A DNA stretch of 64,000 nucleotides from Bradyrhizobium sp. WSM3983 (GTDB lineage: Bacteria > Pseudomonadota > Alphaproteobacteria > Rhizobiales > Xanthobacteraceae), in NCBI RefSeq assembly GCF_000473045.1, contig NZ_AXAY01000022.1, positions 89,633-153,632 on the forward strand, read 5' to 3'. The translations under genes and the position numbers were made by a program. Under the pieces are notes generated by a model. It made no database searches, was not told the DNA's origin, and was given only the letters and a program-made list of their open reading frames with translations. Below, in pieces: positions 16,909-25,370 of the stretch. Every line of letters begins with the position of its first letter. Within the stretch, counting starts at the first letter, position 1.

Positions 16909-17451
16909 TTGGCGAGGACATCCAGCGACATCGCGCTGAAGACACGGCAAGCCGATGAGGCTTCACCGCGACCCAAATCGCGGCTCGATCTGTTCAAGTT
17001 CGTGCCGTTCCGGCTCAACCGGCTCGCGGCGGAGGTCAGTTCCGCGCTCGCAGTCGAATATCAGGAACGTCACGGCCTCGACATTCCGGCCTGGCGCGTG
17101 ATTGCCACGCTCGGCTTCCGCAACGATGCCTGCAGCGCGCAGTACATCTCGCAATGCACCCGCACGCACAAATCGACCATCAGCCGCGCAGTGACGGCGC
17201 TGCTGCATGGCGGCCTGATCGAGCGGGTCGAGAACGAAGCCGACCGCCGCGAATTCCGCCTGCAGCTGACGAAGGAGGGCCGCGCGCTTTACGAGGAGTT
17301 GTTCCCGCAATTGCTGCGTCGGGAAGACGAGATCCTCGCCTGCCTCTCCGCGCAGGAACGCAAGCAGCTCTCAGCACTGCTCGGCAAGATCGAGGAAAGC
17401 CTCGACCTGATCCAGACGAGCGAAGAGGCCGACGCCAAGCAGGCGTATTAG
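16909..17451 (+). CDS. MarR family transcriptional regulator
   Basis: About 180 residues. The winged helix domain is clear: FRLNRLAAEVSSALAVEYQE, RNDACSAQYISQCTRTHKST (recognition region) and the wing EADRREFRLQLTKEGRALY. The start is uncertain: TTG at 16909 with GGAG 8 nt before it gives MARTSSDIALKT; the frame is open further upstream, but that part overlaps the divergent monooxygenase gene. It likely represses the monooxygenase-hmgA-fahA operon through the dyad at 16841-16860 and is released by an aromatic acid. This is inference from position and family. Confidence 0.88.
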   Translation: MARTSSDIALKTRQADEASPRPKSRLDLFKFVPFRLNRLAAEVSSALAVEYQERHGLDIPAWRVIATLGFRNDACSAQYISQCTRTHKSTISRAVTALLHGGLIERVENEADRREFRLQLTKEGRALYEELFPQLLRREDEILACLSAQERKQLSALLGKIEESLDLIQTSEEADAKQAY

Positions 17452-17460
17452 TCTCCTCTG

Positions 17461-17561
17461 TCATTCCGGGGCGCGCGTAGCGCGAACCCGGAATCCATTC
17501 ATCTGGGCAACCGGTGGCGCGATGGATTCCGGGTTCGCCGCATTGCGGCGCCCCGGAATGA
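17461..17561. repeat. Palindromic repeat, family B copy 1
   Basis: TCATTCCGGGGCGC at the left edge is inverted as GCGCCCCGGAATGA at the right edge, and GAACCCGGAATCCAT pairs with ATGGATTCCGGGTTC inside. A second copy is at 59061-59160. It fills the gap between two convergent genes (stops at 17451 and 17572), so it may act in transcript termination. Confidence 0.85.
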
Positions 17562-17571
17562 CGCTGTCATG

Positions 17572-18378
17572 TCACCTCGCGAACGACCGCGTCGGCGGCA
17601 GGTGCAGCGCCCAGGCGTCGACCTTGTCGCTGGCGCGCGGATAGATCTCGGTCACGATCGGGTCGTGGCCAGGAATGTAGCGATCGGGATGGCCGGCGAG
17701 ACGTTCGATCGTCTCCCAGCCCACGGCCATGTCGCCGACATTGTAGACGATCGGGAACGGGCTGCGGCGCTGCAGATTGGCGTAATAATGCGCGGCGTCC
17801 GACGCCAGCACCACCGGACCGCGCGCGGTCTCGACCTTGACCACTTGCAAGCCATCCGAATGGCCGCCGACACGGTGCACGGTGACACCGGGCGCGACCT
17901 CGCCGTCGCCGGAATAGAAATGGACGCGCTCGCCATAGACGTGGCGCACCATCTGGGTGACGTGCTCGACCGAGAATGGATGTCGCAGCAGTCCGTTGCA
18001 CATGCAGCGCCCCGTCGCGTAAGCCATCTCGCGCTCCTGGAGATGGAAGCGCGCATTCGGGAAGCGGTCGAGATTGCCGGCGTGATCGTAATGCAGATGC
18101 GTCACGATAATGTTGCGGATGCTCGACGCGGCAACACCAAAACGCTCCAGCGCATCGACTGGATTGAGCGTCAGCTTGCGCGCGCGCGAGGTGGCTTCCT
18201 CGGCATTGAAGCCGGTATCGACCAGAATATCGCGGCCCTGCCCTCGGATCAGCCAAACGAAGTAGTCGAGATCCTGCGCCGCGCTGTCATGCGGGTCGGG
18301 CGCCAAAAAATTCATGCTGGGCGTGCGCGGCGACATCGTCGCATAGCGCAGCGCGTAGATTTCGTAGGCATTTCCCAT
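17572..18378 (-). CDS. MBL-fold hydrolase, N-acyl homoserine lactonase-like
   Basis: 268-residue metallo-beta-lactamase fold hydrolase. The zinc motif is intact: THLHYDHAGN, with later His (VGGHSDG), Asp (LASDAAHYY) and His (IPGHDPI). The layout, an N-terminal YALRYATM strand and LIRGQGRDILVDTGF, is that of the AiiA-like lactonase subgroup, so hydrolysis of acyl-homoserine lactones or related lactones is plausible. The ATG at 18378 starts MGNAYEIYALRY; the frame runs 39 codons further upstream without family similarity. A perfect Crp-like box (18485-18500) lies 107 bp upstream. No luxI/luxR gene is in the window, so a quorum-quenching role is only possible. Confidence 0.85.
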   Translation of the reverse strand: MGNAYEIYALRYATMSPRTPSMNFLAPDPHDSAAQDLDYFVWLIRGQGRDILVDTGFNAEEATSRARKLTLNPVDALERFGVAASSIRNIIVTHLHYDHAGNLDRFPNARFHLQEREMAYATGRCMCNGLLRHPFSVEHVTQMVRHVYGERVHFYSGDGEVAPGVTVHRVGGHSDGLQVVKVETARGPVVLASDAAHYYANLQRRSPFPIVYNVGDMAVGWETIERLAGHPDRYIPGHDPIVTEIYPRASDKVDAWALHLPPTRSFAR

Positions 18379-18484
18379 GACTTTGATCCCGGCTTTTGCT
18401 TTTTCTGAATGGACCTGTCGCGCACCAAGCCATCGCCCGTCGCAAAGGTCAAACGTCTGAGCCTGCAGCGGACGCGAGGCCCAA

Positions 18485-18500
18485 TGTGAGACCAATCACA
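18485..18500. promoter_or_regulatory. Perfect Crp-type box
   Basis: TGTGAGACCAATCACA matches TGTGA-N6-TCACA exactly. It is in the 369-bp divergent region, 107 bp before the lactonase-like gene and 248 bp before the caspase-like gene. A Crp-type regulator with the matching recognition residues is encoded at 25975-26649. Confidence 0.65.
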
Positions 18501-18604
18501 TTTTCGTCGCTCGTACCGGCCCTAACATGGCCGCCGGAACCGTGAACGAGAACGCGTCGAGTAAAGGCGTGACAACCGAATTATTCCCCTCGCAGCCGCC
18601 CTTA

Positions 18605-18626
18605 TGTCGCGATCAATTGTCGCGAT
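18605..18626. promoter_or_regulatory. Direct repeat beside the caspase-gene promoter
   Basis: TGTCGCGAT occurs twice in tandem (18605-18613 and 18618-18626) with a 4-nt spacer, so the two copies are 13 bp centre to centre. The second copy ends 20 bp before the -35 hexamer. This is a possible activator site, e.g. for a response regulator. No similar pair was noticed elsewhere in the window. Confidence 0.4.
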
Positions 18627-18646
18627 AGTGCCGAATCTCCAAGCGG

Positions 18647-18675
18647 TTGACGCCCCCACTCGCCGGTTTGATAAT
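18647..18675 (+). promoter_or_regulatory. Sigma-70 type promoter of the caspase-like gene
   Basis: TTGACG at 18647-18652 and GATAAT at 18670-18675 are separated by exactly 17 bp. Transcription would start near 18682 and give a leader of about 66 nt before the ATG at 18748. This is the clearest housekeeping promoter seen in the window. Confidence 0.65.
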
Positions 18676-18747
18676 GCACTTTGCGTAAGTTAAGGTCGCC
18701 GCGGCGCAAGCTGGGAACGGCGCCTTTTTGGCTGGACCGCGCTGATT

Positions 18748-20268
18748 ATGAAAATTCGCTTCCTTTTTCTTCTGCCATTGCTTGTCTCGCTCATCCCGGC
18801 CGCGTCATCGCATGCGGCCGGCGACCGCTATGCGCTGGTCATCGGCAATGCCAAATATCCTGACGCGGACAGCCCGCTGAAGGAGCCGATCAACGATACC
18901 CGCGATGTCGCCGACGAACTCAAGCGCGACGGCTTCTCGGTGGAGGTCGGGGAGAACCTGACCGGCGACGGCATGCGCCGCGCCTTCGACAAGCTCTACG
19001 GCAAGATCAAGCCGGGCTCGGTGGCGCTGATCTTCTACAGCGGGTTCGGCATCCAGTCGGCGCGCCAGAGCTACATGATCCCGATCGACGCGCAGATCTG
19101 GACCGAGTCCGACGTCCGTCGCGACGGTTTCAGCATCGAAGCCATCCTGGGCGAGCTCAACACCCGGGGCGCCGGCGTCAAGATCGCGCTGATCGATGCG
19201 TCCAGGCGCAACCCGTTTGAACGGCGGTTCCGTAGCTTCTCGGCGGGCCTGACCCCGGTCATCGCGCCGAATGGTACGCTGGTGATGTATTCGGCGGCGC
19301 TGGCTTCGGTGGTGTCGGACGCCGGCGGCGACCACAGCCTGTTCGTCCAGGAACTGCTCAAGGAAATCCGCGTCCCCGACCTGATGGCGGAGGAAACGCT
19401 GAACCGCACCAAGATGGGCGTCACCCGCGCCTCGCGCGGCGAGCAGGTGCCTTGGATCTCGTCTTCGCTGGCCGAGGATTTCTCGTTCATTCCGGGAGCC
19501 GCTGGATCGCGCCCGACGGCGACGACACCGCCACCGGCGCCTCCCGCACCGCCGCCTGCGGTCGCCAACAACCCGCCTCCGGTTCCGCCCGCCCCGCCAG
19601 CACCACCCGTGGCTGCGAACAATCCGCCGGCGCCGCCTGCACCTGCGTCACCGCCGCCGGCACCGAAGCCACAGGTTGAGGCCGCGCTGCCTCCGCCGCA
19701 ACCGCCGGTTAAACCGGTCGAGCCAGCTCTGGCGCCGAACGCAGATGGCGGGCCGAGCGCGGCCGCGCTGGCTGAGGATCCCACCATCAAGGGCCTGACG
19801 GCCAAGATCGCCGCCAATCCGGATGACGTGAATGCGCTGTACCGGCGTGGCCAGGTCTATGCCAGCAAGGGGGCCTACAGCCTCGCCATCAGGGATTTTG
19901 ACGACACGCTCCGGATCAATTCGAAGGACGTCGAGGGGCTGAACAATCGCTGCTGGACCCGCGCCGTGGTCGGCGACCTCCAGGGTGCGCTGAAGGATTG
20001 CAACGAGGCGCTGCGGCTGCGGCCGAATTTCGTCGATGCGCTGGACAGCCGCGGGCTGGTGAACCTCAAATCCGGGGCGGTGAAGAATGCCATCGCCGAT
20101 TTCGACGCCGCGCTGAAGATCAATCCGCGCCTGACCTCCTCGCTCTATGGACGGGGCGTGGCGAAGCAGCGCAACGGCTCGGCCCAGGAGGGCGCGCTCG
20201 ACATCGCCAATGCCAAGGCGATGGACCCGAACATCGCTGGGGAATTCGCAAGTTACGGAGTGCGTTGA
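18748..20268 (+). CDS. Catalytically dead caspase-like protein with proline-rich linker and TPRs
   Basis: 506 residues. A signal peptide (FLFLLPLLVSLIPAASSHAA) is followed by a peptidase C14 caspase fold at about residues 25-250 (DRYALVIGNAKYPDADSPLK), a Pro/Ala-rich linker at about 255-335 and tetratricopeptide repeats from about 345 to the end. The catalytic dyad is missing: the His of the usual SGHG loop is Phe (FYSGFGIQ, F100), and the Cys of the DAC loop is Ser (IDASRRNPF, S152). It is therefore probably a periplasmic pseudoenzyme or scaffold. The genes behind it encode an OmpA-like protein, an RND adaptor and an RND pump on the same strand. A second dead caspase lies at 46801-47652. Confidence 0.88.
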   Translation: MKIRFLFLLPLLVSLIPAASSHAAGDRYALVIGNAKYPDADSPLKEPINDTRDVADELKRDGFSVEVGENLTGDGMRRAFDKLYGKIKPGSVALIFYSGFGIQSARQSYMIPIDAQIWTESDVRRDGFSIEAILGELNTRGAGVKIALIDASRRNPFERRFRSFSAGLTPVIAPNGTLVMYSAALASVVSDAGGDHSLFVQELLKEIRVPDLMAEETLNRTKMGVTRASRGEQVPWISSSLAEDFSFIPGAAGSRPTATTPPPAPPAPPPAVANNPPPVPPAPPAPPVAANNPPAPPAPASPPPAPKPQVEAALPPPQPPVKPVEPALAPNADGGPSAAALAEDPTIKGLTAKIAANPDDVNALYRRGQVYASKGAYSLAIRDFDDTLRINSKDVEGLNNRCWTRAVVGDLQGALKDCNEALRLRPNFVDALDSRGLVNLKSGAVKNAIADFDAALKINPRLTSSLYGRGVAKQRNGSAQEGALDIANAKAMDPNIAGEFASYGVR

Positions 20269-20412
20269 TATTTTTTTGATTTTAGGCCGGCGGCGCCTCG
20301 AACCCATGGCGGCCCGGCAAAGACTAACGGAACGGACGCCGCAGGCGGCCTTGCCGTGGGGCCTATTGCAAGAATTTTGGAACCGCGCGCGCTCGCGCAG
20401 GAGGGACTGGCA

Positions 20413-21084
20413 ATGAGATTGGCTGCAAAGGGACTGACCGCGGTCCTGTCCATCATCACCGTCAGTGCCGCGCTGTCGCTGACGCTCCCGCCCGCCTTCG
20501 CCGGCGACGACGGCAACAGCAAGAACGTCACCGAGGACGAGATCGTCCGCGCGCTGGCGCCGCCGCCGAAAAAGCCCCTGACCCGTGGCCTCTCGATCAC
20601 CCCGCAGGCCGATCCGGCGCCGAACCCGGCGGAAACCAAGCTGATCCAGTCCGTCCGTGGCCGCGCCACCCGCTCGCTCTCGTCGATCGAGCGCGAGGAG
20701 ATCGCCTCCGCCGCCAAGGACAAGCCGAATATCGATCTCGAAATCACCTTCGACTACAACTCAGCCGATATCAGCGCCAAGTCGCTGCCTTCGGTGCAGG
20801 CGCTCGGCCGCGCGCTGACCAGCCCCGACCTGAAAGGCTCGACCTTCGTGGTCGCCGGCCACACCGACGCCGCCGGCGGCGAGGGCTACAATCAGGAGCT
20901 ATCGGAACGCCGCGCGGATTCAATCAAGCGCTACCTCGTCGAGAAGTACAGCATCGCCGCCGCCGACCTCGTCACCGTCGGCTACGGCAAGAGCAAGCTA
21001 AAGGATCCGAGCCAGCCGATGGCGGAGGTGAACCGCCGCGTGCAGGTCGTGAATATGGAAAACAAGACCACCGCATCGAAGTGA
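20413..21084 (+). CDS. OmpA-family peptidoglycan-anchoring protein
   Basis: 223 residues with a signal peptide (LTAVLSIITVSAALSLTLPPAFA) and a C-terminal OmpA-like domain at about 105-215. The peptidoglycan-contact residues are kept in GHTDAAGGEGYNQELSERRA, and the domain ends NRRVQVVNMENK. There is no beta-barrel, so it is a periplasmic or loosely membrane-bound cell-wall anchor. The ATG at 20413 has GGAGGGACTGGCA upstream; the frame extends 19 codons further but without a ribosome site. It lies 144 bp behind the dead caspase and 143 bp before the RND adaptor on one strand, suggesting a joint envelope function. Confidence 0.9.
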   Translation: MRLAAKGLTAVLSIITVSAALSLTLPPAFAGDDGNSKNVTEDEIVRALAPPPKKPLTRGLSITPQADPAPNPAETKLIQSVRGRATRSLSSIEREEIASAAKDKPNIDLEITFDYNSADISAKSLPSVQALGRALTSPDLKGSTFVVAGHTDAAGGEGYNQELSERRADSIKRYLVEKYSIAAADLVTVGYGKSKLKDPSQPMAEVNRRVQVVNMENKTTASK

Positions 21085-21099
21085 CCACGACGTAATCCG

Positions 21100-21129
21100 T
21101 TGAAGTGACTGGTCGTGATGTGGTGTAAA
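21100..21129 (+). promoter_or_regulatory. Possible promoter of the RND pump operon
   Basis: TTGAAG (21100-21105) and TGTAAA (21124-21129) are spaced by 18 bp in the gap between the OmpA gene and the adaptor gene. The match is moderate, and read-through from the caspase/OmpA genes is equally possible. Confidence 0.3.
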
Positions 21130-21227
21130 GTCTTGCTGCCAGCGCGCGTCCCGCAGCCCTGCGGGACGCCGCTTCGTTTCAGGGAAACGTTCCCAGCAAC
21201 CCCGAGCCAGGCCAGGATGATCCGGCG

Positions 21228-22157
21228 ATGAACATCTCCGAATATCTCAAGCCTGCGGGAACCGTGGCGTTCATCCTAGCGCTCGGCGTCGGCTATTATT
21301 GGTTCGAGCATCGGCATCGCCCCGAGACGAAGGAGACGCCGGGCGAGGCGCTCGTCATCGTGACGAAGTCGACCAATGCCTGCTTCTCCGATCTGGTGCG
21401 AGTCACCGGCTTCTTCGTACCGCGGCGCGAGGCCGTGGTCATGGCCGACCAGGAAGGATCGAAGGTTACCGACCTCTTCGTCACCGAAGGCGCTGTCGTC
21501 ACCGACAACCAGGAGCTGGCGCGCCTGACGGCGCCGCCGCAGATTCCCGGCCAGCCGCAAAGGCCAGGCCCGCAGGGGCCGATCTCGCTGAAGGCACCCG
21601 CGCCGGGTCTCATCACGGAAGTGCGCACCATCGTCGGCGCGCCGGCATCGCCGCAGGCGGGACCGATGTTCCGCATTGCCGTGAACAACGAGATCGAGCT
21701 GGATGCGCAGGTCCCGGCCGTGCACATGCCGAAGCTAAGCCCCGGCGCGACGGTGCGGATCAGCCGGGATGATGCCGCCGATCTGATCGGCAGGGTCCGG
21801 CTGGTTGCACCCGAGATCGACCGCGCCACGCAGCTTGGCCGCGTCCGCATCAGTGTCACCAACAATCCTTCGCTGAAGGTCGGCGTGTTCGCCCGCGCCT
21901 CGATCGACGCCAAGCGAAGCTGCGGCGTCGCGGTTCCGAAGACCGCGATTGACCATCTCACCGTGCAGGTGGTCAAGGGCAACACCATCGAGACACGTCG
22001 GGTGCGCGTCGGGCTGACATCCGACAGCCAAACGGAAATCCTTGAAGGGGTCGACGTCGGCGAGATCGTCGTGGCCGACGCCGGCTCTTCGCTCCATGAC
22101 GGCGACCAGATCAAGACCATGTTCGCCGATGAACTCGATCGCACGCGGGTACGCTAA
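21228..22157 (+). CDS. RND efflux periplasmic adaptor, two-cysteine type
   Basis: 309-residue membrane fusion protein with one N-terminal membrane helix (AGTVAFILALGVGYYWF). A lipoyl/barrel-sandwich segment (VVMADQEGSKVTDLFVTEGA ... ISLKAPAPGLITEV) and beta-barrel and membrane-proximal segments (VPKTAIDHLTVQVVKGNTIE) follow. It is short for the family because the alpha-hairpin between the two lipoyl halves is almost absent and replaced by a Pro/Gln-rich loop (PPQIPGQPQRPGPQGP). Only two cysteines occur, C52 (ACFSDLV) and C232 (SCGVAVP); both are conserved in the paralogue at 45857-46744. The stop overlaps the pump ATG by 1 bp (TAATG), so the two are coupled. Confidence 0.88.
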   Translation: MNISEYLKPAGTVAFILALGVGYYWFEHRHRPETKETPGEALVIVTKSTNACFSDLVRVTGFFVPRREAVVMADQEGSKVTDLFVTEGAVVTDNQELARLTAPPQIPGQPQRPGPQGPISLKAPAPGLITEVRTIVGAPASPQAGPMFRIAVNNEIELDAQVPAVHMPKLSPGATVRISRDDAADLIGRVRLVAPEIDRATQLGRVRISVTNNPSLKVGVFARASIDAKRSCGVAVPKTAIDHLTVQVVKGNTIETRRVRVGLTSDSQTEILEGVDVGEIVVADAGSSLHDGDQIKTMFADELDRTRVR

Positions 22158-25100
22158 TGGCTCTCAATATCTCGGCATGGTCGATCCGCAATCCGCTGCC
22201 GTCAGTGGTCTTCTCGATCATCCTTTTGATCCTCGGCTGGACCTCCTTCAACAAGCTCGCGATCACGCGACTCCCCTCTGCCGACATTCCCGTGATCTCG
22301 GTCGCGGTGGCGCAGTTCGGCGCCGCGCCCGCAGAGCTCGAATCCCAGGTCACCAAGACGGTTGAAGACGCCGTCTCCGGCGTCGAGGGCGTGCGGCACA
22401 TCACCTCCTCGATCACCGACGGCGTGTCGGTCACCACCATCCAGTTCGCGCTGGAGACCAACACCGACCGCGCGCTCAACGACGTCAAGGACGCGGTAAC
22501 GCGCGTGCGTTCGAACCTGCCGCAGAACGTCACGGAGCCGCTGATCCAGCGCGTCGACGTGATCGGCCTGCCGATCGTCACCTACGCCGCGATCTCGCCC
22601 GGCAAGACGCCGGAGCAGCTCTCTTATTTCGTCGACGACGTGGTCAAGCGCGCGCTGCAAGGCGTGCGCGGCGTCGCCCAGGTCGAGCGCATCGGCGGTG
22701 TCGAGCGCGAGATCCTGGTCTCGCTCGATCCCGACCGCCTGCAGGCGATGGGGCTGACCGCCGTCAATGTCAGCCAGAGCCTGCGCGGCACCAATGTCGA
22801 CGTCGCCGGCGGCCGCGCCGAGATCGGCAAGAACGACCAGGCGATCCGGACATTGGCCGGAGCCAAGACGCTCAGCGACCTCGCCGGCACCATGGTTCCC
22901 CTGTTCGGCGGCGGCGAGGTCCGTCTTGACGATCTCGGCACCGTGACCGACACCATCGCCGACCGCCGCACCTTCGCCCGCTTCAACGGCGAGCCGGTGG
23001 TCGCGCTCGGCATCAAGCGCTCCAAGGGCGCCAGCGACGTGAAGGTCGCCGAAGCCGTGCAGAAGCGCATCGACGCGCTCAAGGCCGCCTATCCCGATGT
23101 CGACCTCAAGCTGATCGACACCTCCGTCGAATACACCAACGGCAATTACGAAGCGGCGATCTCGACGCTGTTCGAGGGCGCCATCCTCGCCGTCGTCATC
23201 GTGCTGTTGTTCCTGCGCGACCTGCGCGCCACCGTCATTGCCGCGGTCTCGCTGCCGCTGTCCATCTTCCCAGCCTTCTGGGCGATGGACATTCTCGGCT
23301 TCTCGCTCAACCTCGTCAGCTTCCTCGCCATTACGCTGTCGACAGGTATTCTGGTCGACGATGCCATCGTCGAGATCGAGAACATCGTACGGCACATGAA
23401 CATGGGCAAATCGCCCTATCGCGCCGCACTCGAAGCCGCCGATGAAATTGGCCTCGCCGTCATCGCCATTTCGCTGACGATCATCGCGATCTTCGCGCCC
23501 GCGAGCTTCATGTCGGGCATCGCCGGACAGTTCTTCAAGCAGTTCGGCATCACGGTCTCGGTGCAGGTGTTCTTCTCGCTGCTTGCGGCACGCTTCGTGA
23601 CGCCGATGCTGGCCGCCTACTTCCTCAAGCACGGCAATCACGAAGAGCCGCCGCCGGGCCGCATCCTGCGGAGCTACCACAGAATCGTATCGTGGTCGGT
23701 GAAGCACTATTTCATCACCGTGCTGATCGGCATCGGCATTTTCGCTGCCTCGATCTGGAGCATCACGCTGCTGCCGCAGGGCTTCTTGCCGGCGCAGGAC
23801 AGCGCCCGCTCGCTGCTGGCGCTCGAACTGCCGCCGGGCACGCAGCTCGCCTACACCGAAAAGGTCACCGAGGATATCGTCGCACGCCTGCGCAAGCGGC
23901 CCGAGGTGAAGAGCATCTTCGTCGACGGCGGGCGCGTTCCGCCGGGGACCCAGGAAGTCCGGCGCGCCGCCCTCATCATCAATTACACGCCCAAGAACGA
24001 CCGCAACATCACCCAGCGCGAGCTCGAATTCTCGATCAGCCAGGAGCTGGAGAACGTTCCCGATATCCGCTTCTGGTTCCTGGACGAGAACGGGCTGCGT
24101 GCGATCTCGCTGGTGGTGACCGGTGTCGATGCCAACATCGTCAACAACGTCGCCAGCGAACTCGCGACGCAGATGAAGCGGATTCCGACCATCTCCAACG
24201 TGATCTCGGAAACCTCGCTGGAGCGTCCCGAACTGCGGATCGAGCCGCGCGCCGACCTCGCCGCCCGGCTCGGCGTCTCGACCGAGAGCCTCTCGCAGAC
24301 CATCCGTGTCGCGACCATCGGCGACGTCGGTCCGGCGCTCGCCAAGTTCGACGTCGGCGATCGCCTGGTGCCGATCCGCGTGCAGCTCGAGGATGCCGCG
24401 CGCGGCAATCTCAAGACACTCGAGCAGCTGCGCGTGCCGCTTGGCGAGCACGGCGAGAAAGGCGGCGTACCGCTCTCGGTCATCGCCGACGTCAAGCTCG
24501 ACCAGGGACCGACCAGCATCAACCGCTACGATCGCGAGCGGCAGGCAACCGTCGCTGCCGACCTCGTCGGCTCCGCGGCGCTCGGCGATGCCACCAGGAA
24601 GATCTACGATCTCCCGGTCATGAAGAGCCTGCCGAAGGGCGTGAAGGTCTCCCCCTCCGGCGACGCGGAAAGCCTCAACGAGCTGTCCGACGGCTTTGCC
24701 ACCGCGATCACGGCCGGCATGATGATGGTCTATGCGGTGCTGGTGCTGCTGTTCGGAACCTTCCTGCAGCCGATCACCATCCTGTTCTCGCTGCCGCTCT
24801 CGATCGGCGGCGCGATCGCGGCCCTGCTCGTCACCGGCAAGCAGCTCACCACGCCAGTGTGGATCGGCATCCTGATGCTGATGGGTATCGTCACCAAGAA
24901 TGCGATCATGCTGGTGGAATTCGCGATCGAGGCAATTCGCGCCGGCAAGCCGCGCGATGAGGCGATGATCGACGCCGGCATGAAACGCGCCCGCCCAATC
25001 GTGATGACCACCATCGCGATGGCCGCGGGCATGATGCCGAGCGCGCTCGCGGTCGGCGCCGGCGGCGAATTCCGCTCGCCGATGGCGCTCGCGGTGATCG

Positions 25101-25306
25101 GCGGCCTGATCTTCTCGACCATCCTGTCGCTGGTGTTCGTGCCCGCGATGTTCATGGTGATGGACGATTTCGGCGCGCTGATCTGGCGCTTCGGTAGTCG
25201 GCTGATCGTGCACAGCGAGGATGCCGAGACCGGCGGGCATCACGGCGCCGCCCCTAAGGAGACGGCGCCGATGCGGAAGAATATCGTGCATCCGGCGGCG
25301 GAGTAG
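22157..25306 (+). CDS. RND family efflux transporter permease (HAE1 type)
   Basis: 1049-residue inner-membrane proton-driven pump. Twelve membrane helices and two large periplasmic loops are expected from the length and the internal repeat. The proton relay is present: D401-D402 in TM4 (ILVDDAIVEIENI) and K914 in TM10 (MGIVTKNAIMLVEF). The N-terminus (SIRNPLPSVVFSIILLILGW) and FLRDLRATVIAAVSLPLSI are typical. The C-terminus has a short cytosolic tail rich in Glu and His. It is coupled to its adaptor; no outer-membrane channel gene is present, so it must borrow a TolC-type channel or work differently. The substrate is unknown. Confidence 0.95.
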   Translation: MALNISAWSIRNPLPSVVFSIILLILGWTSFNKLAITRLPSADIPVISVAVAQFGAAPAELESQVTKTVEDAVSGVEGVRHITSSITDGVSVTTIQFALETNTDRALNDVKDAVTRVRSNLPQNVTEPLIQRVDVIGLPIVTYAAISPGKTPEQLSYFVDDVVKRALQGVRGVAQVERIGGVEREILVSLDPDRLQAMGLTAVNVSQSLRGTNVDVAGGRAEIGKNDQAIRTLAGAKTLSDLAGTMVPLFGGGEVRLDDLGTVTDTIADRRTFARFNGEPVVALGIKRSKGASDVKVAEAVQKRIDALKAAYPDVDLKLIDTSVEYTNGNYEAAISTLFEGAILAVVIVLLFLRDLRATVIAAVSLPLSIFPAFWAMDILGFSLNLVSFLAITLSTGILVDDAIVEIENIVRHMNMGKSPYRAALEAADEIGLAVIAISLTIIAIFAPASFMSGIAGQFFKQFGITVSVQVFFSLLAARFVTPMLAAYFLKHGNHEEPPPGRILRSYHRIVSWSVKHYFITVLIGIGIFAASIWSITLLPQGFLPAQDSARSLLALELPPGTQLAYTEKVTEDIVARLRKRPEVKSIFVDGGRVPPGTQEVRRAALIINYTPKNDRNITQRELEFSISQELENVPDIRFWFLDENGLRAISLVVTGVDANIVNNVASELATQMKRIPTISNVISETSLERPELRIEPRADLAARLGVSTESLSQTIRVATIGDVGPALAKFDVGDRLVPIRVQLEDAARGNLKTLEQLRVPLGEHGEKGGVPLSVIADVKLDQGPTSINRYDRERQATVAADLVGSAALGDATRKIYDLPVMKSLPKGVKVSPSGDAESLNELSDGFATAITAGMMMVYAVLVLLFGTFLQPITILFSLPLSIGGAIAALLVTGKQLTTPVWIGILMLMGIVTKNAIMLVEFAIEAIRAGKPRDEAMIDAGMKRARPIVMTTIAMAAGMMPSALAVGAGGEFRSPMALAVIGGLIFSTILSLVFVPAMFMVMDDFGALIWRFGSRLIVHSEDAETGGHHGAAPKETAPMRKNIVHPAAE

Positions 25307-25370
25307 GATTCGCGCTAGCAGCCTCAGGGGCACACTGGCGAAGGGCGCCCGTAGGTGCTATGTTAATTTG

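Noticed and set aside
22202..25333. Very long open frame (over 1000 codons) antisense to the RND pump gene
   Set aside because: It arises from the GC-rich codon pattern of the pump gene. The translation is Arg/His/Gly/Asp-rich without domains, and the pump frame has all family motifs.
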